A DNA stretch of 64,000 nt. Source: Thunnus maccoyii. Taxonomy: Eukaryota > Chordata > Actinopteri > Scombriformes > Scombridae. The translations under genes were made by a program, and so were the position numbers. The notes below the pieces were generated by a model. That model was given only the letters and a program-made list of their open reading frames with translations. It was not told where the DNA came from and ran no database searches. The stretch is from NCBI RefSeq assembly GCF_910596095.1, contig NC_056536.1:15270791-15334790 (forward strand), written 5' to 3'. Shown here one piece after another: positions 1-13,187 of this stretch (positions are counted from its first letter, which is position 1; each line of letters begins with the position of its first letter).

Positions 1-171
1 TAGTTTTAATATCAGTGCCAATACAATGATATATTCTAAGCAATTATTGTCTACTATAAGTCTTGCACTTGCACTTTTAAGCAACTACAGGATGTCATTT
101 TTGCTATTCAGGCAGTTCTGTAATATGTCATTTTGTTTGCTAATGAAATGTTGCTTTTGTGTCTCTGCAAG

Positions 172-880
172 GTGTACCAGGCTCACACTGTCATGTCATT
201 AAAGAACTCGCCTCTCTCAGTGGACTCGATATCACAGAATATGGGGGTTATAATACCTTCATCCACCACAGCCCAAAAATGTGGACTGGCATCAGTGAGT
301 TTCTGAAATATATTCACAACTTCAAACCGAAGCAGTTACATTGGTTTTTTTTTTGCAACGTATTAGTCTGATTAGAAAATATAATTTATATTTCATTGAT
401 TTATGTTCATAATTGCTGTTCACATTTTCTCTGCTGACCAGGAAGCTGTTACAGCTGCCAATTTCCACTCTGGATGAGTCCCATGCTGAGCTCGTGGACA
501 GACACTTGGCTTACGGAGGAAGCCAGGAGAGCCTCAACCACGTGAGAGCCTGTATCCGCCATCTGCCAAACCACTGTGTGACGGATGAGAAGGGCCGGCC
601 CGTGTCCTGGATGCTGTCTGACGAGCTGTGTGAGCTGAGGATGGCTTACACCCTCCCGGAGTACAGACGGACCGGTCACCTCCTGGCTCTATCACTGGCT
701 CTGATGCGCAGGATGAGCTCCGCGGGTCTGCCCGTCTACTGTCACGTCAACCGTCAGAACCAGGCCACCATCAACTCTGTGACCGCACTCGGCTTCCTTG
801 CTTGTCCCAGTATGGAGAAGATGTCAGTGCTGCTCATATGCAAGGACAAAGTCTGAGTAAGCGAAACTAATGACAATAAA
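172..880 (+). CDS. Glycine N-acyltransferase-like protein, last two coding exons (5' partial)
   Basis: Members of this GNAT family move an acyl group from acyl-CoA to glycine or another amino acid, usually in mitochondria. The last exon (442-856, stop TGA 854-856) has the family's C-terminal half: a segment LDESHAELVD, then PVSWMLSDELCELRMAYTLPEYRRTGH, which is the acyl-CoA binding GNAT core, then GLPVYCHVN and the end of the domain. The upstream exon starts at 172 after a good AG acceptor and encodes GVPGSHCHVIKELASLSGLD. Its 3' end is uncertain: the best-looking donor at 295 (GTGAGT) leaves phase 1, while the next exon needs phase 2; a weaker donor at 281 would fit. An AATAAA at 875-880 follows the stop closely. 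The rest of the gene lies left of the window. It could be glyatl3 or a fish paralogue; I cannot tell which. Confidence 0.8.
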
Positions 881-3800
881 GTATGTTGGATGATTGAAAC
901 CACACTGGAAAAATTAAGTTTTATTGTAAAAGTGGAAAATATAACAATTCGTCTCCTCTTTCTATCATTTCTGTTACCTTACATAACTCAGAGGATGCAG
1001 CGCTTTAGACGGTTTAGTCCATTTCTGACAGCAAACTGCAAGTAGAACAAACTTAAAAATAACATTTTCTTTGGCTTCAGGGTGGATTTGATGAATATGC
1101 TAGTTGGGCTGCTTTGTTTTATTCACAGTGAAAATTGTACAAATGTCCCTCGATGTGAAATAATTATGTAAAGACAACACAAATCTGTCTTCAGTTTAAC
1201 CCCCTGGCATGTCCTCTTTCTTGAGGAAAAGACCCCTTAATCTGCGGATCACCCAAATAGGCTCTCATCCACCTGGGACCCCTCCCTGGAGGTGTGCTGT
1301 TCCACTGCTGATTGCCTCTCTGTGTTTTAGCAGCAATGCACCATTCAAGTCTGCAGGCAACTTGACAAATGAGCAGCGATCTGAGCGGAGGGGATGCTGC
1401 ACCACACATCCTGTCCCATCCACATCCCCTGTCCCGCAGTGGTGCACCTCTCTTAACTGATGCCCTTTCCTCACTCTAAACCAGCGAGAGCTCTTCCCAA
1501 GGTCACACGAGTACAGTACACGCTAAATACACACCTGCTGACACATGTACATACAAAGACAAAAGAGTAAGTGAACTCAACACAAGCCTGTACAATTCTA
1601 GTGCAGCTTCTTTTACAGAAACGATGATCTTTATTGTAACTTTAGACCAAGTTGTACAAATTACAGTATTATGGCATTTTAAGGCTTAAAATAATATCTG
1701 ATTTTATGGGGTTTCATTTAGGGATATTATAAGTTATCACAACTGCATTCCCATAAACTTAGCGGTAATGGTTTCTTAAAAAATACCATCCTGGCAAAAA
1801 CCCCCAGAAACATTACAAAAATGAAACAGAAATTGAAAACATGGTGTAAAATATTTTCTCACTGGGCCCTGCCAACACTGTGCAGTGCTGTTTTATTATA
1901 AATAACTAGCCAGAGGTCCCAGAGTCAATGATTTTCAAAACCAGTGTCCATGCTCTCTACTCTAATAACTGGTAAAGATTATTGTTATCATTCTGAAGGA
2001 TTACTGCTGTACAAAGCTGGGCTGTATGGGTCTTATATTGCAAGCCATCTACTGAAATATGAGCTGTCTTCTCACCTACAGCGTGAATCTATTTGAGTGC
2101 TCAACCTCCGATACAAAGAGGTGTAGGACGATTCAAAAAAAGGCAGGGAGGAGAGTTTTATGGAAGCTGCATCGGTTGCAGATCTTTACTCATCTGCAGG
2201 CATGTTTGTGAGTCAGCTCAGAGATGTGAAAACTCAGAACATGAAGTACCTCACGGCTGAACTAGTTCAGTGGATTTTATCAGTGTGTTGCCTGCAACTG
2301 CAACCGCCACTTGAGGACAGCATCCACCCACCAGTCCTCCCCAGAAACTGCATCTCGGAGCAAGCGAAGAGCCGGGTGTCTGACGCAGCATGCGATCATT
2401 CACCTTGGCTGCGCGTGCTGCTTGGACTTGCCTTGGTGCAGCTGTCCACACATGCCCCCCTTCACCCCCATCTCCCCCACCCCACCCCACCATCCCCCAT
2501 CCATAGAGGCAGTGCACTCTGCCAGCCATGGAGTGGGACGTACTATCGATCCTGCTGAAATGATGGTTTCTAAAAGGGAGGCAGTAAGCATGTCTGCTCT
2601 CCCCTCCTCCATCGTGGAGGGGCCCTGAGATATCACCAAGCTCAGCACATTGCACCATCAGCGCATGGGAAAATGGGATTTTCACTGGGAGACGAGCTGA
2701 GGGGAAGGTAATTCAAGTCGCCGAGCTATGTTCCCCACCAAGGATGTAAAATGAGCTGTATTACCTTCAGACGCCTCACACAGTGGACAAATAAGGTCAT
2801 TTCAAATGTCCTATTAATTCCTGTCCTAATCACAGAGAAACCAAATGCCAAATGTGAAAATATGCTCAAGTGCTGAAGTTAAGAAGCAAGTAAAGAGGAG
2901 GAGGATGTTTGTTGCGGCTTTTAGCTCTTGTTCTTTGTGAGCACATGCGCCACAGATGTTGCGTGATTTTTCAAGGGATTACATGGTTTTCTGAAGGAGT
3001 GATAAATTAATGAAGTAGAGTTTAATGCAGACCTGACCTAATGTGAAGCTTGAACCTGGAACAGCGGGTGTCTACACCAGAGGAGCCACTAGATGGCAAC
3101 AGTGTCCTAGTATTTCACAAACTAGTGAAATTTGGTGCATGTGTATGCTCTGACTAAGGCAGAGCTGCAGATTTGGTGGAAAGTCTGAACAGGATTTTAA
3201 CAAAATAGGGGTTAATAATCATTTACGGGGGTCAAATTGTGGGAAAAACTGCTTTTTCCCCCATTCTTTTTGTGAATAGATGTTACTGTAAAAGAGCTCC
3301 TGTTTTTGAAGAAATCTGTCTGAAAGATTGGAAATGACCACCTTAGATGTCCTGCACATGAAGGTCATGTGTGGGGTGCATCATCCTTGTCAGTCCAAAT
3401 CTCCTGTCAGTGTCCATACTTGACGTTCCCCTGGGGTCAGGGTGTCAGTCAGTGGACTATGATTCTGATTTACTGAGCATCACTGAATGATGTTGAGGAT
3501 CTCCACCTGTCTTAACGTCATTCTCTGCCTCTTAAAGCGTGTCAGCCAGGGGACTGGGTGGCCTGAGGGTCAAGACGAACAACAAAGTGTGCCAGTGTTT
3601 CAGTGTGTGAGCGTTCACGGTTCACCAGTCCTCTTGGTAACACTGTGCTCCTGCTGGAGCTGGTCATATGGGGTGAATGTGTGCTTAACAGGCTGGAGCA
3701 TGAACGATCAATTATAGTGACTTTCATCATCACACATCACATGCATGCCCTTAGGACAGACCACAATGGCATAATCCCATCCTGACATACATTTTGGCAG

Positions 3801-4880
3801 GACACAAGTACATAACCAAGAATAATGCTTATTTTTTTTAGCCATTACATAACAAGCATTACAGAGATATAAGCTCAAAGCAGAGTTTCATATGTCCACT
3901 ATGAATTAACTTCTTGTCTTTATGTCAAACTAACAAGGAAGTGAAAGGCGGTTGTGCGATGTCTTACCTCACTTGAACAGCATATGAGGGTCAGGCTAGT
4001 GTAGCCTGCAGTTTAGGCTCCACATTAGGATCCTGGTGGTGATACCCTGGACTGAAGTTAGCTTCATATTGGTTCTTCCTCCTCAATAACCATGTAAACA
4101 TGTTAAAATCTCAGTCATGGATGAGCTGATGAGTGTTTATTTCAATACGACAATAGAACCACAATGGATATATGATTTTAGCTCTATTTTTTATTTTTAT
4201 TCTCGACCATTTTAATTGACTGTAAGCGTTAGCATATTTGTATTCAACTTTAATATTGTTAATAATTAAGTCAATCTATATTCATCTAATAGCCTACTTG
4301 ATATTTCAGTATTTAATTTGATATTTTTATGTTACTATAACTACATCTTCAGAAAGTAATAGGATCTTTTCCACAATGAATTAGAGCTGTGAAACCAAAT
4401 TTATCTCTCTCCCTCTGATTGATAGAATATCTATAAAATGGCCTTATTCAGGGAAGTACATATTAAAATGTATATTGCAATTTTTTTTAGTAATTCAATG
4501 ATTAATAATTCATTACAATTATCAACTCTCGTTGCCACTATACGGGGTTTAGCATAATGAATAAAATATTGAAATATACATTGAAAAGAAAAAACACTCT
4601 AATCAGAAGTGGCTAAAATATAAAATAAATGAATGTGTAATCATAGTAAAGTTTGTTTGTAAGGGAAGCACAAGAAATGTTGAAGCTATATTTATAGTAA
4701 AAATCATTTTCAAAAGGAAATTGTAAAAAGTTTTTTAAAAATTTGTTTGCGTGACTGCACGTGTACATATTTAATGAACACATTTACAACCACAGGCGCT
4801 TGAAACCAACGTGAGGCTTGCTTCACTCGGGCTGCAGCTCGTCAGTAGGGAGGTCCTAATCTAACACAGCAGCTGGGAGC
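881..4880. other. Intergenic, no gene recognised
   Basis: Several open frames of 60-145 codons occur here (for example 2160-2685 on both strands) but none shows a known domain, a convincing splice pattern or a stable codon bias. A C-rich run at about 2455-2507 is described separately. The stretch 4180-4780 is very AT-rich. Some segments may be old repeat copies, but I could not assign a family. Confidence 0.5.
2455..2507 (-). repeat. C-rich low-complexity tract (G-rich on the minus strand)
   Basis: Seven or so runs of four to six C occur within about 50 bases. On the minus strand these are G runs with short loops, a pattern able to form a G-quadruplex. No gene was found near it, so any role is unknown. 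Confidence 0.55.
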
Positions 4881-4888
4881 ATTTTACC

Positions 4889-5070
4889 ACGTGACGCGAG
4901 AGATGTTAGAGAGCAGCCATCATCATTTTCACCTAATTCATGTTCAGCCCGAAATGGTAAAAGGTAAGCCGACACGGAAACTGAAAACAGCGATGAAGTA
5001 GGCGAAGACTTGGGAGCCTAAACCCGGTCACATCCGCTCAGCTGCTTCACCGCCTCACAACTTCACCCAG
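4889..5070 (+). promoter_or_regulatory. spsb1: Probable spsb1 promoter and non-coding first exon
   Basis: CpG content rises sharply from about 4880 after a long AT-rich stretch. A CACGTG E-box lies in the sequence around 4890, directly followed by GACGCG. A strong donor (CAG|GTGTGT) at 5070/5071 would end a non-coding first exon that splices to the acceptor at 9290/9291. The transcription start itself cannot be read from sequence. The CpG-rich zone continues to about 5500 and includes a short CTG repeat at about 5287-5305. Confidence 0.5.
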
Positions 5071-8000
5071 GTGTGTTTGATATGTTTTTCATCCCCCCTT
5101 GTTTTACTGTTCATATGTTTGCTGCCGAAGCGCTTGTTTCGGTGTCACGTTTACACATCTGTTATCTAAAACAACACTTATTTTAAAGGTTGTCGCTTCC
5201 CAAACGTCCGGCTCAACAGGAGCAGAGAGTTGTTGTTGTTGTGTGTCTGTCTTCGCCCCTCATTAACCGACATTAGCCGTGTGTCGCTGCTGCTGCTGCT
5301 GCTGGGTGCTAACACGGTTTTGAGCAGCTCGTTGTGTAACAAACGTTTCGAACGCGATCGAGCTTCACGTGAATACAAACAAACTGTCGGGTTCTTGCAG
5401 CTTGTTTCACGCGCTGCCTCCCTCTCTGTGTGTGAGGCAGCGCGCGGACGGGTCATCGAGCCCGGGAGCACACGGCCGCCCGGCCCGCCACAGCTTATGT
5501 GGAGATTAGGCTGCTTTTACATTAGCTAGCATGACAGGCTATTGTGGGTTAACTGTCCAGTAAGGCCTACACTTCTTTAGCCAGTTTGTTAGGTTCAACT
5601 CCCCTGAACTAATGTACTCCAATACAACAGCACAACGTTTTACTTCCATAAACATTACAATAAGTTCAGTTTTTGTTTAAACTGTTATAAAGGGGTGTTG
5701 ATTTAACTTTGTGGGCATTCTGGGGGATGTAGTTAAAGGTACTATTTACTTGTATTACGTTATACTGAGGTGTGGTTCTAATACTTTATCCTCCCCATTT
5801 ATATAATGGAGAACAAACCAAAACAGCCCCCTAAATGACAAAGTTTAATCAACTAGAACTCCACATTATCCTTATAGAATTTAATGCAGGGCTGTTGTAT
5901 TAAACTGCATTATTTTTTAGCTATAGTTGTATCTACAGTAAGTGTAACCTACTGAAATGTACCAACAAAAAAGCAACTGGACAGATAAAACTACAAGAAA
6001 TGTATACTAAATCCTTGTTCAAGGCTACAACACTGCTTCAGTCTTTACATTCGCTTCAGTTTTTACACGTCATAGACTATTCAGTGACATGTTTCTACAT
6101 AGTATAGGCTATTCAAGCTTTGTATCCACACACAATGGGTGACTTTGTCTTTGGTAAACCTTGAGCTTTATGTACTCAACAGGTCAACAAACAAGCTAGC
6201 GCTTAAGTTTAGGTGGGCCTGGTCTAAATTAGGCCTTACAATTGAGACAAGTGTTTCCTTGGCTCAGCAAATCCAGCGAGCCCGTCCTCTTGCATTTTAA
6301 TCAGCTTCAAACCAGTCCAGGGGCCCAGGAACCCCCAACCAGCCCAGGCCAGGATCCCAGCCCGAATACATCCCTCCACAAGCCACCTTTTATTCTACTA
6401 ATGGGGTATGTTTGTTTAGAAGTCCAAGGTAAATGTGGGAAGACCTTTTTATTGTTCTTTTAGTTTTGATTTTGCTTGTGCATGTTGTGTGCGTTGTACA
6501 GTGGCCCTTTGCCATGGGGGGAGGGAACGGTAAAGTCCTGGCTCAAAGAGTGTGCAAATTAACATGTTTCGCTCTGCCTGAATGCTGGACAGGCATTGAA
6601 AAAGAGATTGTTTACATTCGGATGCGGGCCACCCGCTGCTTGCTTTTTCATCCCTCCTGTTTTCCAATCACTGAAGAGACATGACCCATTTAAATGGTTG
6701 TTTACTTGCATTAGAAGAAGAGCCAAGGCACTTCTCAATGAACTCTTGTCTACAATTCAATTAGAGTGGCCTTCCCAGCAGCGCAGTTTCCTACATTACA
6801 CAATGCTCTCTGCGGCCTCGCTGCAACACAGGCAGAAATACGAAGACCAAAGAGGGCACACCTGCGCCCAAAAATGTCACATTATGTCTTTTAGATATTG
6901 ATACTTAATTAATGGCTTGATTATTAATCAGAAGTAGGCTTAAGTTGGTATTCAGATGTGTTTAAAGTTTCAAATGTAAAAATCAGGGCTCCTCTGTAAT
7001 ATAAGTGTATAAGTGCCCATCACAGCTGTGGTCTGTTGTAATGGAGTCGGTGAAGCACAGCAGGTATTCATCAGGCTTTTATTGTCAAGTTTCTACATTC
7101 CTAAAAGCTGTTCCTGCTGCAGAAGAGCTGTAGTCTAGCAGCGTCTCCCTCAAACACGACAGAAAGGCTTTTTATTTTTTTAAGCCAGACGTTTTATTAC
7201 TGCTTTTCCTGTTGCCCTCTGACTAGACAACCATATAATAGGAAATGGCTGGAGTTTTTCCCCCCTCTTTTTTTTTTTTTCCCTATTTTTGGAGATTGTG
7301 GGAATATTTCACTTTCAGAGTAGCTGAGTAACATGTCAGCCCACAGGCCTGATCCGCTTTTTCTGCTGCCTTGGTGTTGCTTTTGCAGAACCAAAACTCT
7401 TGTTTTAAATATCATAATGTCACAGAACTCAAGTTTCCTGTTTTTATTTTATTGTAATTCAGTATTTGAGGCACTTGACCCAATATGTTTAATAATGGTT
7501 GTGTGGCAGCATATCAGAAAAATTACATGATTCAGTGTTTTTTGCTGAAGACTCTGAGGCAGCGAAAAGTCCAAAGTTGTCCTCTCTGTAAGGCTGTCGA
7601 GCGCTTTGTCCTGCATTTGCCTGATAAGTGGAAGAAATTGGTAAATGTTATCACAAATTCTCGGATTGACTCCACTTTATCAAGAGAAGTTGAAGGAGTA
7701 GTGCGTAAAATTGAGGACAACTAGTCGAATCAAATTTTGAATGTCTTTTCATGTTGTTTGTGTGCCATAATTACAAATGAGTCAGAAGTACCACATAATA
7801 AAATAGGTGTTTACCAGATATGCACATAAAGCTCTAAACACACAGTGTTTTATCAGCTGTGGAGGAAATGATAAGAATATTAGGATCAAGATGATGCAGG
7901 CTGTTCTTCAGTGTATCGCTGGCATGTTTTATGATCTTTTGTAGTCTACAGTTCTCTTGAGATTAGGCTACACAGGAAAAAGTGGTCACAACTATTTTTA

Positions 8001-9290
8001 GTTGATAACTTCACGTCTTGTGTCTGCAAGTGCATGTTAGAATTTCTAGTCATGCAAATTGAATTTGAATGTGCAAGTCACAGCTAAAAAATCAGATATG
8101 ACATTTTGATCATTTTCAGGGTAAAGAGTTGGGTGTCTCAAAAACAGAATTAGTCCACATATAATGCTTTAAAGTATAAATTAAGAGTCAAATCTCATCA
8201 GTTGCACATTGGATGTTGTCTCAAATCGTGTTTTCTGATATTTTTAGGCCTCTATCAGTGTATATGTAACTTGATATTGCAGTTTTGTTACATGCTACAT
8301 TTTCAGGAAAATTAGTTGAGAACCTGTTAATGAGTAAAATACCGAGACATGACCTTCTATTTTCTTATTTTCTGGCTAATCTACCAAATTCAATACCTTA
8401 CAAATCATAGTGCTTCACCACATTGATCCAAAAATGTATATGTAATCCAATATCGCTGAAATCAGTCCTGTTCATTGATATAATATTACCTACAATGGTA
8501 CAATACAGCCACAGATATTAAAGTGATAGCTACCGTGGTAGCAGTATGGCAAAATCTCTGACGATTGACAAATTAATAAGACATTTTTTAACATACACAG
8601 GCAAAGACGGTTCACAGCAACTTGAGCCTGTCGGTTATTAAACTGTTGAACTGCAGCTCTTCAATCTGACATGTAACTAGGTCAGTCTATTCTTTGTAAA
8701 TAGTCCAATCAGTCATACATATTCTTTTCAATCTAGTAAACACTGTTGATGACTGTTATGTGGCAGAAACTTGTTGGTCTTGTCTTTCTTGGTCGGCTCA
8801 ACTTAAAGTGAACTGGTTTGGAGAGAACAAGGCCATTCACTCCTGATCTACTGTGACTGCTTCAGACTTTAGATTAGGTTCAGATGGTTGTGGGCAAACA
8901 CGTCACAATGATAGTAAATCTTTACTATCTTTACTAAGGCTCTAGGAAATAAGGCCACGATCAGTAGACACATGTTTCCTGCTGTTGTGTAATGATAATG
9001 TTATCAGTAATAAGTAGTTTTACATCTCAGATTTCTTGGGTTTCTCTGCATTTTCAATGAATATTGTATTACAGCTGATGTACCATTTTTGTCATCAGTA
9101 AAAGGCATGATGGCATGATAAGCATGGACTTCGCTTATTCGCACTGCTGACAATGTGCCTTATGTTTAGCTTTCTGTTTCGTAGTATTTGATGCTAATGT
9201 TTCCTGATCCAAACAGAAAGGTAGCTAATAAGATTAGTTAATCGTTAACTTGTTTGTCTTTTCTGCTTCCATCTCATTTAATCTCTCCAG

Positions 9291-9510
9291 GTAGGCTTCA
9301 AACAAAACCTTGACTGTGTGCAGCTAGTGACACAGGAGCTCAAACCTGCGTCTTGGATTGCATGAGCACAGTGGAGGACAGGGTCCGAGGCTGATTACTC
9401 CCCCCATTAGACTTTGAGGAGGGGGGAGGAGGAGGAGGAGGAGGAGAGGGGGAGGAGGAGGAGGAGGAGGAGGGGGAGGAAGAAGGAGCTGCTCTATAAC
9501 CGACCAGAGC
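9291..9510 (+). promoter_or_regulatory. spsb1: spsb1 5' UTR with a short upstream ORF and a (GGA)n tract
   Basis: The acceptor TCTCTCCAG at 9282-9290 opens an exon that runs into the coding start at 9511. It contains a complete ten-codon upstream ORF (9362-9394, ATG to TGA) and a purine-only GGA/GGGGA tract (about 9417-9487) only some 25 bases before the start codon. Both features lie in the mRNA sense, so both could lower or tune translation; that effect is inference. Confidence 0.6.
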
Positions 9511-12306
9511 ATGGGGCAAAAGGTCCCAGGTGGCATTAAAACCATTGATATGCGGGATCCGGCGTTCAGCCCCCTGAAGCTGGAGCTACAGGCCCTGAGT
9601 CACACCAAGCCGTCTCGGCTGGATCTGCTGCTGGACATGCCACCCGCCAGCCTGGACGTGCAGGTCCAGCACTCGTGGAACAACGACGACCGCTCCCTCA
9701 ACATCTTCGTCAAGGACGACAACAAGCTGGTGTTTCACAGGCACCCCGTGGCGCAGAGCACGGACGCCATCCGGGGCCGTGTTGGCTACACACGGGGACT
9801 GCATGTTTGGGAAATCAGCTGGGCCATGCGTCAGAGGGGTACGCACGCTGTGGTCGGAGTGGCCACAAGCGATGCCCCGCTACATTCAGTGGGCTACACA
9901 GCATTGGTAGGAAGCAACGCCGAGTCCTGGGGTTGGGACCTGTGCAGGAGTAAACTCTACCACGATGGCAAGAACCACACAGGAAAAACCTACCCGGCCT
10001 TCCTCGAGCCAGATGACACCTTCATAATCCCAGACTCCCTCTTAGTAGTCTTGGACATGGACGAGGGGACTCTGGGTTACATAGTGGATGGACATTATCT
10101 AGGAGTGGCGTTTAGAGGACTTAAGGGCAGGAAGCTATACCCGGTGGTGAGCGCCGTGTGGGGACACTGTGAAATACGAATCCGGTACATAAATGGACTC
10201 GATCGTAAGTATAAGGTTTGAATTTTAAAAAATACATCTGTTAGTCTTTTCTCTCATGAGCGACATTGTTTCGCCATCTGTGATGATGTCATGAGTACAG
10301 CTCTTAAAAAGGCAGTGGCAGAATTTATTGATGCAATAAACATAGGTGTGACAGTGAAGGGTTGGTCACACTGTAGGCAGGACACTCACATTACCACAGA
10401 TGGGGTTACTGCAGGGCAGAGGTATTGTCTGACTGAGCTCTTATGTAAAGCTGCACATGTGATAACGTGACGTTATTCGTATCCTTGTCGTGAAGTCCAG
10501 ATTACATATAAATTAACTTAACTGTATCCCTGAATCATCTTCTCTCATGAGAATGTCTTTGTGTCCCGATCTTAGTGAGGATGTAACAGAGTAAAAATAT
10601 GATGTCATTATAACCTTTTATAAACTGTACTTAGCCTTTTATGTTTTGAAACTAGGCCTCCATTATAGATGTTATTGTATATTGGTCTAAAACATCCGGT
10701 GGTCCTTAATGTTCGTGTACAGAAAAGAAACAAGCTGCTTGTTTTTCCCCCCAGACAAATGTAAAATTATGCCAATTGGATTAATCTCAATTATTCCATG
10801 GTGAAAGGGTCATGAGCTTTCAATGAGGAAAAACAGGTGCTTATCAAAACGTGTTTGTACTCCCCACATGTCCCAAGTGCTCTGTGCTCATTAGATTTTT
10901 ATGTTCAGTTCAGATCACTCGGCCTACTTTAGGTCTGTGGAAAAGTAGCGCTGCAGATGCAGTGATATGCATAAAAGCCAGTTTCAGTTTAATGACATTC
11001 CTCTTACTGTGCGATGTAGAGAAGGGAAATCACTGATCTTATACGCTGATGTTGAAGGCAGTTAGTCTCACAGTATGCAATGGTTAATGACTGATTTGGA
11101 TCCAGAATACAGTGTTTTATTATCTTTTTGGAACAGTTTCTACGGCTATAAAAAGTCAAACCTATTGGCAAATACCTTCATGGTTACATATTGAACTTCA
11201 GTACTGCTTGATGGCCCATCAGATTGTGTTTGGAACACTTTCAAATAAGGAAATCTGGCATTTAATGTATGGTCAGATTCTTTGTCTTGTATATTTATTC
11301 TTTGGCCAGATATTTCCTTACTTAATACCCAATTTAAAGAATTTTAGGCTGCAATTTATTTGAACAAAGTTTGGCTTAGTTTGTTACATTTACCAACAAG
11401 GGAGTGTAGGAAAAAAAATGTAAAAGTAAGGTCCCAAAAATACAGAAACTCTGGATAAAAAGATACTCAACCCAAAATGTCTTTTCACATTAAGAGAGTT
11501 CAAACTAATGCCTCAAAACTGCGCTTTTTTCTGACAAGCAGTCCAAAAAAACAACCTAAGATATTTTACTTAATAAATGATTAATAGATTATTACAGAGC
11601 CTCCAAAGTCCCAAAAGATATTTTTTATCTTTTGCACACTGGGGATCTTTTGCAACGCGATAATATGTTGCAGTACAGACATTGGTTGAATATGAAGTTC
11701 TTCCTTGTCCACTCTCAGAATGGGGGAGAGATCCACTGCAGCACCCAGATGTGTTAATACCACCTCTGGGAATGTTCGTCCATTTCATTACCTCAGAGCA
11801 GATAAGGTATCAGTTTGAACCTCCTCGTTGAATATCTTCCCTCTGATGGAGCCTGCGTAGACTTCTTTAGGCTGACATCCTGATTTAGATTTTCCATTTC
11901 CTATATTCCCATATTTAAAATGATAGAACAGCTCATATTATGAATATTATATTAAATAATGGCAGCAGGACTGGAGGCAAATTTTGTTTTGTGAGTGAAT
12001 ATTTTGCTTAGTTATTATACACAAAAGGGACTCCCTCTATGTGGTCACTTTATGTCAAATCATCACATCTCTGAGAGGAGTCAAGGGTGGAAGTTTATAA
12101 GTTTACAGTCTCTTGTAATGAAATTCAGCTATTGTAAACCCCTCACTCACTCCTCTCCCCCTTCTTGTCTCCCTCCAGCTGAACCCCTCTCTCTGATGGA
12201 CCTGTGTAGGCGTTCGGTGAGAGTGGCGTTAGGAAGAGACCGTCTGAGTGAAATCCATAGACTGCCCCTGCCGGCTTCTCTCAAGAACTACCTGCTCTAC
12301 CAATGA
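9511..12306 (+). CDS. spsb1: SPRY domain-containing SOCS box protein 1
   Basis: Substrate receptor of a Cullin5-ElonginB/C ubiquitin ligase; mammalian SPSB1 binds iNOS, Par-4 and MET among others. Two coding exons, 9511-10204 and 12179-12306, join in phase 1 (GAT C|CT GAA) to give 273 residues, the length I recall for human SPSB1. The start [17 protein letters not shown] and the end [14 protein letters not shown] fit SPSB1 better than SPSB4. The SPRY/B30.2 domain covers roughly residues 35-230, with [11 protein letters not shown] and ESWGWDL clearly visible. The SOCS box ([14 protein letters not shown]...) is the separate last exon. Non-coding exons lie upstream (about 4900-5070 and from 9291). 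AATAAA at 12891-12896 is the likely polyadenylation signal. slc25a33 follows on the same strand, as in human 1p36. Confidence 0.95.
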
Positions 12307-13043
12307 CGGCGCTGACAGTCACAACACACCGTACACACTCCCCGTCTTTCTCATGTTTCTCTGGGATCCGTCTTGGGGTTGAACCCGTTTGACAACATTG
12401 CTCAAGCCTCTAAGACTGACTCAGCCTTATGGATGATTCAACAAGTATACTTCTTTGTCAGTGGCTGGACTCTTTTTTTTGAGTTTCTTATCCTGTTTTA
12501 ATGACTCTTTGCAAATGTATTCTCTAACTTTAAAAAAAAAAAAATCAGGAATCACTGAGCACTATGCACATGCTGATCCGGACGATGCCCTGACAGTCAC
12601 CATTTTGGTGTACCTCCTCCAGTTTGTAAGATGATGTGGCATAAGTGGTCGGTATCTCTGCTGTGATTATGAATTTCTATCTCTTAGGCTTTTAAATTTA
12701 AATGTTGGTCGTACTAAAACAAAACTGTGGAGATTGGACTTTAAGCATAAGTGCAGTTCCACTATCTGACCACAAGGTGGCAGCATATACACATATCGAC
12801 CAATACGTCCTCTCAAATTGAGAATTATAAAATGAAATCTTACTGTGTTTTTTTTTTTTATTAGAAATTATGATGTTTAAATGGATAATGAATAAAAATT
12901 ACGGTTTTCACAACACAGGCAGAAGATGCTGACCACTCCAGTGAGTCTGCACTGCAGTGTGAAGCAGCTGATGATCAGCTCTGACCACTCGCAGGCAGCA
13001 CTATCAGGTTTCTCTTGCTTACCATTGAGGCATCCGACAGGAA

Positions 13044-13187
13044 CATAATCAGCAGAAATTTTAACGAAAGGATAATGTCACTGTGATTATTTGTAGCATG
13101 CATCTGCAGGAAAATTTTCTCAATACAATCACGTTTTTTTGTTTTTTTTAAAATAATTTCTGTCACTCCTGCTTTTTGTAGTGCAGT
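13044..13187 (+). repeat. Unnamed repeat, copy 1 (about 145 bp)
   Basis: This segment, from the CAGCAGAAATTTTAACG motif to GTAGTGCAGTAGT, is nearly identical to 15491-15634; the copies differ mainly in the length of an internal T run. Copy 1 is followed by sequence resembling a hAT-type terminal repeat, and a related inverted end (GGTTTGGGAACCAGA) sits at about 13427-13441. It is a dispersed mobile-element piece of unknown family. Confidence 0.7.

Noticed and set aside
2160-2685. Overlapping open frames of 130-145 codons on both strands
   Set aside because: No known domain, no start or splice context, and the frames follow a C-rich low-complexity run.
3080-3115. mir-34a-like match near spsb1, expected because human miR-34a lies in the neighbourhood
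   Set aside because: GGCAACAGTGTCCTAG only partly resembles the mature miR-34a and no hairpin partner is evident.
9324-9545. Minus-strand frame with poly-Pro and poly-Leu
   Set aside because: Antisense of the GGA tract in the spsb1 leader.
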